From the NCBI GenBank assembly GCA_030146605.1, contig JASLBO010000252.1, positions 1 through 6,941 on the forward strand: DNA of 6,941 nt, given 5' to 3'. The position numbers were made by a program, and so were the translations under genes. The notes under the pieces were generated by a model. That model searched no databases and was not told where the DNA came from. It saw only the letters and a program-made list of their open reading frames with translations. Below, piece after piece: positions 1 to 5,297 of the stretch (its first letter is position 1; each line of letters begins with the position of its first letter). This DNA is from Sphingomonas sp. (lineage in GTDB: Bacteria > Pseudomonadota > Alphaproteobacteria > Sphingomonadales > Sphingomonadaceae).

Positions 1-215
1 ATGAAGGCCAGCCGCAGGCGGTGCAAGTCACCACCGGTGACACCAACGGCACCGTCACTGAAGTCACCGGCGGCGATCTCAAGCCTGGCATGAAAGTGAT
101 CACCGGCCAGCTCGCCGCCGATAGCGGCACCAGCCAGCGACGCCAGGGCAGCGGCCAACGGCGCCAGGGTGCCGGCGCCAATGGCAGCGCGGGAGGCCAG
201 CGTGGCGGGCAGTGA
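1..215 (+). CDS. MacA-like efflux periplasmic adaptor, C-terminal end (5' truncated)
   Basis: Only the last 70 codons or so are present; the reading frame enters from the left edge (codons begin at base 3) and stops with TGA at 213-215. The visible part reads EGQPQAVQVTTGDTNGT, then VTGGDLKPGMKVITG. This is the beta-rich membrane-proximal end typical of RND/MacA-type membrane fusion proteins, where a GDxNG-type turn precedes 'L.pG..Vi.G'. Such adaptors are anchored in the inner membrane and bridge the transporter to a TolC-like outer-membrane channel. The final 30 residues or so are a low-complexity tail rich in Gln, Gly, Arg and Ser, with a near-duplicate SQRRQG/GQRRQG. The ATPase gene begins inside this tail, so the genes are probably co-transcribed and translationally coupled. 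Family assignment relies on this short C-terminus plus the MacB-type genes that follow. Confidence 0.8.
   Translation, partial: EGQPQAVQVTTGDTNGTVTEVTGGDLKPGMKVITGQLAADSGTSQRRQGSGQRRQGAGANGSAGGQRGGQ
191..196 (+). promoter_or_regulatory. Ribosome-binding site deciding the ATPase start
   Basis: GGGAGG lies 5 nt before the GTG at 202-204. The other in-frame candidates, GTG 169 and ATG 181, have no comparable purine-rich sequence at a suitable distance. This favours GTG 202 as the ATPase start. The site lies inside the 3' end of the adaptor gene. Confidence 0.6.
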
Positions 216-924
216 GCCGCCGATCATCCAGCTGCGCGGAGTCAGCAAGCTCTATGGCGAGGGCGCGACAGCGTTCCAGGCGCTCAAGGGAGTCGACCTC
301 GACATACAGGCGGGCGATTTCGTAGCGGTGATGGGTCCTTCGGGCTCGGGAAAGTCGACCACGATGAACATCCTCGGTTGTCTCGACGTGCCGAGTAGCG
401 GACAATTCCTGTTCAAGGGCCTGCACGTCGAGCGACTGGATCGCGACGAGCGCGCGCTGCTCCGCCGGAAATATCTCGGCTTCGTGTTCCAGGGCTTCAA
501 CCTGCTCGCGCGCACCTCGGCGCTCGAGAATGTCGAGCTTCCCTTGCTCTATCGCGGCGACGGCAAGAAAGAGCGCCGCGCGACCGCGATGGCAGCGCTC
601 GACAAGGTCGGGCTCAAGGAATGGTGGGACCACACCCCCGCTGAGCTCTCCGGCGGCCAGCAACAGCGCGTCGCAATAGCTAGAGCGATCGTCACCAACC
701 CCGACGTGCTCCTCGCCGACGAGCCGACCGGCAATCTGGATTCGGAGCGCTCGATCGAGATCATGAAGCTGCTCACCGACCTCAACCAGACCAGCGGGAT
801 CACCGTGCTGATGGTTACGCATGAGCCCGACATGGCCGCGTTCGCGCGCACGATCATTCATTTCAAGGACGGCCTGGTCGAGCGGGTCGAAGCGCAGCAC
901 GCGCAAGGCGAGGTGGTGGCATGA
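202..924 (+). CDS. MacB/LolD-type ABC transporter ATP-binding protein
   Basis: A 240-residue nucleotide-binding subunit that hydrolyses ATP on the cytoplasmic face to drive the neighbouring MacB-type permease. All ABC motifs are intact, numbered from GTG 202: Walker A GPSGSGKST at 45-53, Q-loop Gln97 in FVFQGFNLL, signature LSGGQQQR at 149-156, Walker B VLLADEP with catalytic Glu174, and H-loop His207 in VTHEP. The LADEPTGNLD wording and the length of about 240 are typical of the MacB/LolD/FtsE (type VII) class. The frame stays open to GTG 169 and ATG 181, which would add 11 or 7 residues, but GTG 202 has the best Shine-Dalgarno. It overlaps the adaptor gene by 14 bp. Its stop forms an ATGA overlap at 921-924 with a start codon that does not lead to the permease frame. 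In Escherichia coli MacB the ATPase and permease are one polypeptide; here they are separate genes, a common alternative. Confidence 0.95.
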   Translation: MAGSEPPIIQLRGVSKLYGEGATAFQALKGVDLDIQAGDFVAVMGPSGSGKSTTMNILGCLDVPSSGQFLFKGLHVERLDRDERALLRRKYLGFVFQGFNLLARTSALENVELPLLYRGDGKKERRATAMAALDKVGLKEWWDHTPAELSGGQQQRVAIARAIVTNPDVLLADEPTGNLDSERSIEIMKLLTDLNQTSGITVLMVTHEPDMAAFARTIIHFKDGLVERVEAQHAQGEVVA

Positions 925-943
925 GCGGCATGTTCTTCTTCAA

Positions 944-1050
944 GCCCCTCCCCTTCAGGGGAGGGGTTGGGGGTGGGGCCTGGCCGTCTCGCCGAGACCT
1001 TTCGCCTGCCGCACTGCCCCACCCCAACCCCTCCCCTGAAGGGGAGGGGC
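944..1050 (+). repeat. Two-armed palindromic (REP doublet/BIME-like) element
   Basis: Left arm 944-979 and right arm 1016-1050 are inverted copies of each other, identical except for one extra base in the left arm's G5 run. Each arm contains its own perfect 9-bp hairpin: CCCCTCCCC 945-953 with GGGGAGGGG 958-966 (loop TTCA), and 1028-1036 with 1041-1049 (loop TGAA). The 36-bp centre holds a third small hairpin, GTCTC-GCC-GAGAC at 986-998. This nested layout is that of repetitive extragenic palindromes arranged as an inverted pair. From memory, similar C4TC4/G4AG4 palindromes are scattered through sphingomonad genomes, but I could not count copies here. It lies between the ATPase and permease genes of one operon, where it may act as an mRNA stability or attenuation element. 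Confidence 0.85.
1041..1049 (+). promoter_or_regulatory. Permease ribosome-binding site inside the repeat
   Basis: GGGGAGGGG is the only Shine-Dalgarno-like sequence before the permease ATG at 1058. Its GGAGG core (1043-1047) stands 10 nt from the start. The same nine bases are the 3' strand of the right-arm hairpin, so in folded mRNA they would be fully paired with 1028-1036. Confidence 0.6.
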
Positions 1051-1057
1051 TCTAGAT

Positions 1058-2263
1058 ATGCTGGGCACCACCTTCTCGCTCGCGGTCCGCTCGATCTTCC
1101 GTCACAAGCTCCGCTCGTTCCTGACGACGCTGGGCATCATCATCGGCGTCGCCGCAGTGGTGGCGATGGTCACGCTGGGCAAGGCGACCACCAAGGCCGC
1201 GCAGCAACAGGTGGCCAGCCTCGGCACCAACGTGCTCCAGGTCCGCCCCGGCCAGGGCTTCGGCCGCGGCGGCGGCGGCCCGCGCCCGCCCGACTTCAAG
1301 GAAGAGGATGTCGAGGCCGTCGCGCGGCAAGTGGCGGGCGTCAACGCCGTGGCTCCGCAGGCGCAATCGACCGCTACGGTGATCTATCAGGGCGCTAATT
1401 GGTCGACGACGATCAACGGGACGACCAACGCCTTCTTCCAGGTTCAGCCTTGGCCTTTGGTCTCGGGCCGCATCTTCACCCGCGCCGAAGAGCAAGCCGG
1501 GCGCGCCGTGTGCATCATCGGCAACACGATCCGCACCAACCTGTTCCGTGGGGGCGAGGCGGTGGGCGAACGGTTGCGGGTCAACGGCGTGTCGTGCGAC
1601 GTGATCGGCACACTCTCGACGCGCGGCCAGGGCGGGTTCGGCGATCAGGACGACGTGATCATCATGCCGATCAAGCAGGTCCAGCGACGCTTCACCGGCA
1701 GCCGCGACATCCGGCTGATGCTGGTCGGCGTGGACCCCGCTTATGACGGCGCGCAGGTGCAGGAATCGATCAAGCAGGTGTTGCGCGAGCGCCGCCAGAT
1801 CAGCGGCGGCAAGGAGGATGATTTCAACATCTTCGACACCGCGCAAATCAGCGCGACGCTGACCGGGATCACCACCCTGCTGACCCAGATCGTCACTGCG
1901 GTGGCGGCGATCAGCCTCGTCGTCGGTGGCATCGGGATCATGAACATCATGCTGGTGTCGGTCACCGAGCGGACCCGCGAGATCGGCATCCGCCTCGCGA
2001 TCGGCGCGGTTGCAAGCGAAGTGCTGATGCAGTTCCTGATGGAGGCAGTGGTGCTGTCGTGCCTCGGCGGGCTGGTCGGCCTGCTGGTGGCGCAACTCGT
2101 CGTCTTTGGCCTCGCGCCGCTGATGCAGGTCGAATTCATGTTCGAGCCGCAGATCAACGTGATCGCATTCCTCGTCTCGGCGCTGATCGGCGTAGTGTTC
2201 GGTTATTTTCCGGCGCGCCGCGCGGCCAGCCTCAATCCCATCGACGCGCTGCGGCACGAATAG
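1058..2263 (+). CDS. MacB-type ABC transporter permease (FtsX/MacB_PCD family)
   Basis: A 401-residue inner-membrane subunit that pairs with the upstream ATPase and adaptor to export a drug, peptide or lipid-like substrate. Order of parts: an N-terminal amphipathic stretch RSIFRHKLRSFLTTLG, transmembrane helix 1 at about 22-40, a periplasmic core domain at about 41-270 carrying a Gly-rich loop (GFGRGGGG, 68-74), then three more helices at about 273-300, 327-352 and 366-385. The segment GGIGIMNIMLVSVTERTREIGIR at 290-312 and the C-terminal PARRAASLNPIDALRHE are hallmarks of MacB permeases. The four-helix layout and length match the permease half of MacB. ATG 1058 gives a complete N-terminus, so the repeat just upstream has not damaged the protein. 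Its ribosome-binding sequence lies in that repeat. The substrate cannot be read from sequence. Confidence 0.93.
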   Translation: MLGTTFSLAVRSIFRHKLRSFLTTLGIIIGVAAVVAMVTLGKATTKAAQQQVASLGTNVLQVRPGQGFGRGGGGPRPPDFKEEDVEAVARQVAGVNAVAPQAQSTATVIYQGANWSTTINGTTNAFFQVQPWPLVSGRIFTRAEEQAGRAVCIIGNTIRTNLFRGGEAVGERLRVNGVSCDVIGTLSTRGQGGFGDQDDVIIMPIKQVQRRFTGSRDIRLMLVGVDPAYDGAQVQESIKQVLRERRQISGGKEDDFNIFDTAQISATLTGITTLLTQIVTAVAAISLVVGGIGIMNIMLVSVTERTREIGIRLAIGAVASEVLMQFLMEAVVLSCLGGLVGLLVAQLVVFGLAPLMQVEFMFEPQINVIAFLVSALIGVVFGYFPARRAASLNPIDALRHE

Positions 2264-2267
2264 CCCA

Positions 2268-2286
2268 ACCCCTCCCTTCGGGAGGG
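2268..2286. repeat. Hairpin between convergent genes, related to the large repeat
   Basis: CCCTCCC (2270-2276), loop TTC and GGGAGGG (2280-2286) form a perfect 7-bp stem. It begins 6 bases after the permease stop and ends 5 bases before the stop of the converging mobA-like gene. The leading AACCCCTCCC matches the right arm of the 944-1050 element, so it looks like a shortened, lone member of the same palindrome family. There is no T-run on either side, so a classical intrinsic terminator is not supported. It could still end or protect both transcripts. Confidence 0.6.
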
Positions 2287-2291
2287 ACCTG

Positions 2292-2888
2292 TTACTTCCC
2301 GTCGCTCGGCAGCCCGTACAGCTTCCGCAATTCCTCGAGATCCTCGCGCGTGTCGACATCAACCAGCTCTGCCGGGCTGGTGACGACATGATGCCCTCGC
2401 CGGATCAGCGCGCGCGCACCTTCGTCGCCCTCGAGGTCGAGCAGATCTGCGAAGCGGTTTCCGCCAAATAAAGCTGGCGGCCGCGGCTGGCGGCCGTCGC
2501 TCGACGCGACGATCGTGTCCGCGCCGTCGGCGGCATCGAACATCCGATAGACATGCGCCGCCGTGACGCGCGGCATGTCTGCAAGTGCGACGAGCACCGC
2601 ATCGGCACCGGCTTCGCGCGCGACGGTGACTCCCTGGCATAGCGAGCGCGCCTGCCCTCGCGACGGATCCCGATTCTCTTCGACTCGATAGCCCCGCGCT
2701 GCGAAATCGAGGCTGGTTCCCGACACTATCGCGATGCGAGCGAGAAACGGGATGTTCTCGAACGCCGTCACCACATGATATGCCAGCGGCTTCTCGAGGA
2801 ACGGCTCGGCGAGCTTGTCGGCGTTCGCGAAGCGTAGCGAGCGACCGGCGGCGAGCAGGATCAATGCGGTCCGTTCAGGCGCGAGCAT
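2292..2888 (-). CDS. MobA/MocA-like molybdenum cofactor nucleotidyltransferase
   Basis: A 198-residue NTP-transferase of the GT-A fold. Members of this group (MocA, also CoxI/PucB-linked proteins) attach a nucleotide, typically from CTP, to molybdopterin to make the dinucleotide cofactor of xanthine dehydrogenase-type enzymes. Visible motifs: nucleotide-binding LLAAGRSLRF at 11-20 with Lys25, NRDPSRGQARSL at 72-83, the metal-binding LADMP at 102-106 (Asp104), PPALFGG at 137-143, GDEGAR at 154-159, and DVDTREDL at 177-184. Length is normal for the family. One oddity is that the usual Gly after RF in 'AAGxSxRFG' is Ala21. ATG 2888 is preceded by a strong AAGGAG at 2899-2894, 5 nt upstream. The start overlaps the end of xdhC by 14 bp, so the two are translated from one message. 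Cytosolic; CTP rather than GTP use is inferred from the neighbour. Confidence 0.88.
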   Translation of the reverse strand: MLAPERTALILLAAGRSLRFANADKLAEPFLEKPLAYHVVTAFENIPFLARIAIVSGTSLDFAARGYRVEENRDPSRGQARSLCQGVTVAREAGADAVLVALADMPRVTAAHVYRMFDAADGADTIVASSDGRQPRPPALFGGNRFADLLDLEGDEGARALIRRGHHVVTSPAELVDVDTREDLEELRKLYGLPSDGK

Positions 2889-3789
2889 GGAAGCTCCTTA
2901 TCATCGCGGCGGCGATCGACAAGGCAATCTCCGCCGGCCCAATCGCGCCGATGGCGATCCCCGCGGGACCTTCGATCCGCGCTAGATCGGCCTCCCCCAC
3001 GCCCGCCGCCAGCAGCCGCTCCAGCCGCGCCGCATGGCTCTTGCGCGATCCCAGGGCAGCGACATAGCCGGTCGGATGCGCCAACCCGGCGATCAGCGCG
3101 GCATCGTCGATCTTGGGGTCGTGGCTGAGGGTCACCAGCGCCGTCGCGGCATCGGGCTTCAGCGCCGTCACCGCCTCGTCGGGCCAGCGATCGTCGAGGA
3201 TCACGCCGGGAAAGCGCTCCTCGGTGAGAAAGCGCCCGCGCGGATCGATCACCTGCGTGGCGATTCCCAGCTCGCGCGACAGGCCCGCAAGCCGCTGCGC
3301 GATCTGCACCGCGCCGACGATCAGCAGCCGATGCGGCGGATCGTAAAGATTGACGAAGTCGCCCGACGATCCGGGCGCGCTCCGTCCGGTCGCCAGGTCG
3401 GTGGCCACTTCGAACGAATTGCCCTCCGCCCGCGCGGCTTCGATTGCCTCAAACAAGTGCGGGGGGAAACCCGCGGGCGAGACTGGCTGTACCAGCACCG
3501 CGATCTCGCCGCCACAGGGCAGCCCGACTTCCCACGCCGCCGCATCCGCGACGCCATAGCGCTTCACCACCGCGGGAGATCCCGCGATCACCTCGCCTGC
3601 AGTGGCGAGGATATCGGTCTCGACGCACCCTCCCGACACCGATCCCTCGAACCGCCCGTCGGCATGGACCAGCATATGGCTCCCGCGCGGCCGCGGCGCC
3701 GATCCCCAGGTCGAGACCACCGTGGCGAGCGCCATCGGCGCCCCCTTCCACATGCGCGCCGCCGCCCATATGTCGTCGTTTTCCGCCAC
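2875..3789 (-). CDS. XdhC family molybdenum cofactor insertion protein
   Basis: XdhC-type chaperones bind molybdenum cofactor, promote its sulfuration and deliver it to xanthine dehydrogenase-like hydroxylases. The 304-residue product, counted from GTG 3789, has both family domains. The N-terminal XdhC/CoxI domain carries STWGSAPRPRGS at 26-37, SVSGGCVE at 50-57 with the conserved Cys55, and PCGGE at 91-95. The C-terminal Rossmann-like domain begins at LLIVGAVQIAQRLAGL (155-170) and contains LSHDPKIDD (221-229), YVAALGSRKSHAAR (242-255) and a closing GPAGIAIGAIGPAEIALSIAAA. GTG 3789 is chosen because GAGG stands 6 nt upstream (3799-3796). GTG 3810 and TTG 3852 are in frame but lack one, and the latter would run into the phosphodiesterase gene. 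The product feeds the overlapping mobA-like gene functionally. No target molybdoenzyme is in the window. Confidence 0.9.
   Translation of the reverse strand: MAENDDIWAAARMWKGAPMALATVVSTWGSAPRPRGSHMLVHADGRFEGSVSGGCVETDILATAGEVIAGSPAVVKRYGVADAAAWEVGLPCGGEIAVLVQPVSPAGFPPHLFEAIEAARAEGNSFEVATDLATGRSAPGSSGDFVNLYDPPHRLLIVGAVQIAQRLAGLSRELGIATQVIDPRGRFLTEERFPGVILDDRWPDEAVTALKPDAATALVTLSHDPKIDDAALIAGLAHPTGYVAALGSRKSHAARLERLLAAGVGEADLARIEGPAGIAIGAIGPAEIALSIAAAMIRSFHARA
2894..2899 (-). promoter_or_regulatory. Ribosome-binding site of the mobA-like gene
   Basis: AAGGAG on the minus strand, 5 nt before the ATG at 2888. It lies inside the 3' end of the xdhC-like gene and confirms the start within the 14-bp overlap. 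Confidence 0.7.
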
Positions 3790-3845
3790 GCTTCGCCTCG
3801 CTTCCGTCACAACCGCGGGATAACGCCTGCCCGGTGGAAAGTTTC

Positions 3846-4910
3846 GTGGCAAGATCGCTCGCCGTCGCGGCGTTGCTGCTGGCGCAGGGCTGCGCTGGCG
3901 TGCAGGAGAGGGGCATGCCCGTTTCGCCCATCGTCATCGCGCACCGCGGCGCCAGCGGCGAACGCCCCGAACACACTTTGCCGGCCTACCAGCTCGCCAT
4001 CGAGCAGGGTGCCGATTTCGTCGAGCCGGATCTGGTGCCGACCAAGGACGGCGTGCTGGTCGCGCGGCACGAAAACGAGATATCGGGAACGACGGACGTC
4101 GCCAACCATCCCGAATTCGCCGGCCGCAAGACCAGCAAGACGATCGACGGCGCGCCGGTTACCGGGTGGTTCACCGAGGATTTCACGCTGGCCGAACTCA
4201 AGACGTTGCGCGCGAAGGAGCGCCTTCCCCAGCTCCGCCCCGGCAATGTGCGCTATGACGGACAGGCGGAGATCCCGACCCTCGATGAGATCATCGCGCT
4301 GGCCAAAAAGGCGTCGCGCGAGACCGGGCGCACGATCGGCATCTATCCCGAAACCAAGCATCCGAGCTATTTCGCGTCGATCGGCCTGCCGCTCGAGGAA
4401 CGGCTGGTCGCCAAATTGCGCGAAGCAGACTGGGACCGGGCCGACGCACCGGTGTTTATCCAGTCGTTCGAAGTCGCCAATCTCAAGAAACTCAAGCGGC
4501 TGACGCCTGTGCCGCTGATCCAGCTGATGGCCGCGAGCGGCGGCCCGGCCGACAGGGCCGAGCCAGGCTATGCGGCGATGACCACGCCGGAAGGCCTCGC
4601 CCGCATCGCCCACTATGCCACCGGCATCGGGCCTGAGCGCACGATGATCGCGCCGGCCTCGGGGCCCGCCACCACGCTCGTCGCCGATGCCCATGCGGCC
4701 GGTCTCCAGGTCCACCCATGGACCTTCCGCGCAGAGAATTTCTTCCTGCTTCCGGCCTACAAATCCAGCGGCGGTCCGGCCGAACACGGGCGCCTCGCCG
4801 AGGAAATCGCCTATTTCATCGGGCTTGGCGTGGACGGATTATTCAGCGATTACCCCTATATAGCTGTATCCGCGCGCGGCGCTTCGGCTCCGCCCGCACA
4901 TCGAAGGTAA
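3846..4910 (+). CDS. GlpQ-type glycerophosphodiester phosphodiesterase, probable lipoprotein
   Basis: Hydrolyses glycerophosphodiesters to glycerol 3-phosphate and an alcohol, releasing phosphate and carbon from lipid head groups. From GTG 3846 the product is 354 residues. SLAVAALLLAQGC looks like a signal peptide with a possible lipobox (Cys16), implying envelope location; Gln at -2 is uncommon. Catalytic features: IAHRGASG with HR at 33-34, calcium ligands Glu60 and Asp62 in VEPDL, ARHE with His75, YPETK with Glu169 and Lys171, FIQSFE at 204-209, HPWTFR at 290-295 and GLFSDYP at 331-337. The insertion containing NEISGTTDVA and KTIDG marks the periplasmic GlpQ type. GTG 3834 is also in frame. 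ATG 3915 has a much stronger ribosome-binding site but would drop the signal (331 residues). The gene is divergent from xdhC with 56 bp between starts and is followed closely by a small lipoprotein gene. Confidence 0.9.
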   Translation: MARSLAVAALLLAQGCAGVQERGMPVSPIVIAHRGASGERPEHTLPAYQLAIEQGADFVEPDLVPTKDGVLVARHENEISGTTDVANHPEFAGRKTSKTIDGAPVTGWFTEDFTLAELKTLRAKERLPQLRPGNVRYDGQAEIPTLDEIIALAKKASRETGRTIGIYPETKHPSYFASIGLPLEERLVAKLREADWDRADAPVFIQSFEVANLKKLKRLTPVPLIQLMAASGGPADRAEPGYAAMTTPEGLARIAHYATGIGPERTMIAPASGPATTLVADAHAAGLQVHPWTFRAENFFLLPAYKSSGGPAEHGRLAEEIAYFIGLGVDGLFSDYPYIAVSARGASAPPAHRR

Positions 4911-4912
4911 GG
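4903..4912 (+). promoter_or_regulatory. Ribosome-binding site of the small lipoprotein
   Basis: The tandem purine blocks GAAGG and TAAGG end 3 nt before ATG 4916; the first block has the better spacing (8 nt). It overlaps the stop codon of the phosphodiesterase gene, consistent with coupled translation. Confidence 0.5.
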
Positions 4913-4915
4913 CTC

Positions 4916-5200
4916 ATGCGTAGATTGCTCATTCCGATCGTCGCCACGCTGCCGCTGCTGGCGGGCGGCTGCATCGCCAAGACGGCGTGGGACGTCGCCA
5001 CACTGCCAGTCAAGGCCGGCGCCCAGGCGGTCGACTGGACCACCACCAGTCAGGAAGAATCGGATCGCAATTACGGCAAGAAGATGCGCGAGAAGGAAGC
5101 GCGTGAGGGCAAGGAGCGCCGCAAGCGCGAGAAAGAGTGCAAGAAGAACCCCGACGCCTGCCAGGCCTATGATGGCTACCGCGCCTCCGATCCGGACTGA
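4916..5200 (+). CDS. Small charged lipoprotein of unknown function
   Basis: A 94-residue product. MRRLLIPIVATLPLLAGGC is a textbook short lipoprotein signal: two Arg, a hydrophobic core and a lipobox ending at Cys19. Mature part: AKTAWDVATLPVKAGAQAVDWTTTS, then a highly charged helical stretch at about 46-78 dominated by Lys, Glu and Arg (EKEAREGKERRKREKE), and a tail with two further cysteines (Cys75, Cys82). From memory, short lipoproteins with an 'AKTA.DV...PVKA...AVDWTTTSQ' segment recur in sphingomonads without known function. The start is set by the signal peptide; the open frame extends upstream only as a shadow. It begins 5 bp after the phosphodiesterase stop, so it is very likely co-transcribed. 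The link may be co-expression in the envelope rather than a shared reaction. Confidence 0.8.
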   Translation: MRRLLIPIVATLPLLAGGCIAKTAWDVATLPVKAGAQAVDWTTTSQEESDRNYGKKMREKEAREGKERRKREKECKKNPDACQAYDGYRASDPD

Positions 5201-5210
5201 AGCAGGACTC

Positions 5211-5290
5211 CGTCATCCCGGCATAGGCAGGAAGCTCAGGCGAAGACGCGGGCAGGAGCCCACGAGATCCCGGCCTTCGCCGCGATCACG
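5211..5290. repeat. Degenerate inverted repeat in a convergent intergenic region
   Basis: Bases 5211-5237 and the reverse complement of 5264-5290 match at 20 of 27 positions (both begin CGT.ATC.CGGC), around a 26-bp centre. The CGTCATCCCGGC...AGGC pattern resembles dispersed intergenic palindromes common in proteobacteria. The element fills almost the whole gap between the small lipoprotein gene and the converging hydrolase gene. It may serve as a weak two-way transcript end, but there is no T-run to support that. Confidence 0.6.
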
Positions 5291-5297
5291 ATCTGAT

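Larger units (their letters stand above)
921..1055 (+). other. 44-codon leader-like frame across the palindromic repeat
   Basis: An ATG at 921 overlaps the ATPase stop (ATGA), the usual arrangement for a translationally coupled downstream gene. The frame runs only 44 codons, starting MSGMFFFKPLPFRGG and ending in HPNPSPEGEGL, and stops at TAG 1053-1055, 2 bp before the permease ATG at 1058. Most of it is simply the translation of the repeat, so the peptide is unlikely to have a function as a protein. Its act of translation could matter, because ribosomes in this frame would open the hairpin that holds the permease ribosome-binding site. It may also be a chance frame created when the repeat entered the junction. 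Confidence 0.3.

Noticed and set aside
944..1050. CRISPR array or intrinsic terminator
   Set aside because: There are only two arms and they are inverted, not direct repeats with spacers. No T-run follows either hairpin, and a downstream operon gene must still be transcribed.
967..1398. 143-codon plus-strand frame starting in the repeat
   Set aside because: It is the repeat translated in another frame, joined to an out-of-frame part of the permease.
1052..2389. Long minus-strand open frame (445 codons) opposite the permease
   Set aside because: It mirrors the clearly coding permease; its product is full of Arg, His, Asp and Ala with no motif, as expected for the antisense of a high-GC gene, and it also runs into the mobA-like gene.
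2875..3789. XdhC/MobA pair as part of a new system with the neighbouring efflux pump
   Set aside because: The transporter is on the opposite strand, converges on mobA and is separated from it by a hairpin, so nothing suggests shared expression or function.
3790..3845. Divergent promoter between xdhC and the phosphodiesterase
   Set aside because: Some promoter must be near, but I found no pair of -35/-10 boxes with reasonable spacing on either strand. GATAAC at 3818-3823 alone is too weak to call.
3034..4503. Plus-strand open frame (489 codons) spanning xdhC and the phosphodiesterase gene
   Set aside because: It crosses two real genes in the wrong frame, is very Arg/Ser/Pro-rich in its second half, and shows no domain.
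3807..4787. Minus-strand open frame opposite the phosphodiesterase
   Set aside because: The opposite strand has all GlpQ catalytic motifs; this frame has none.
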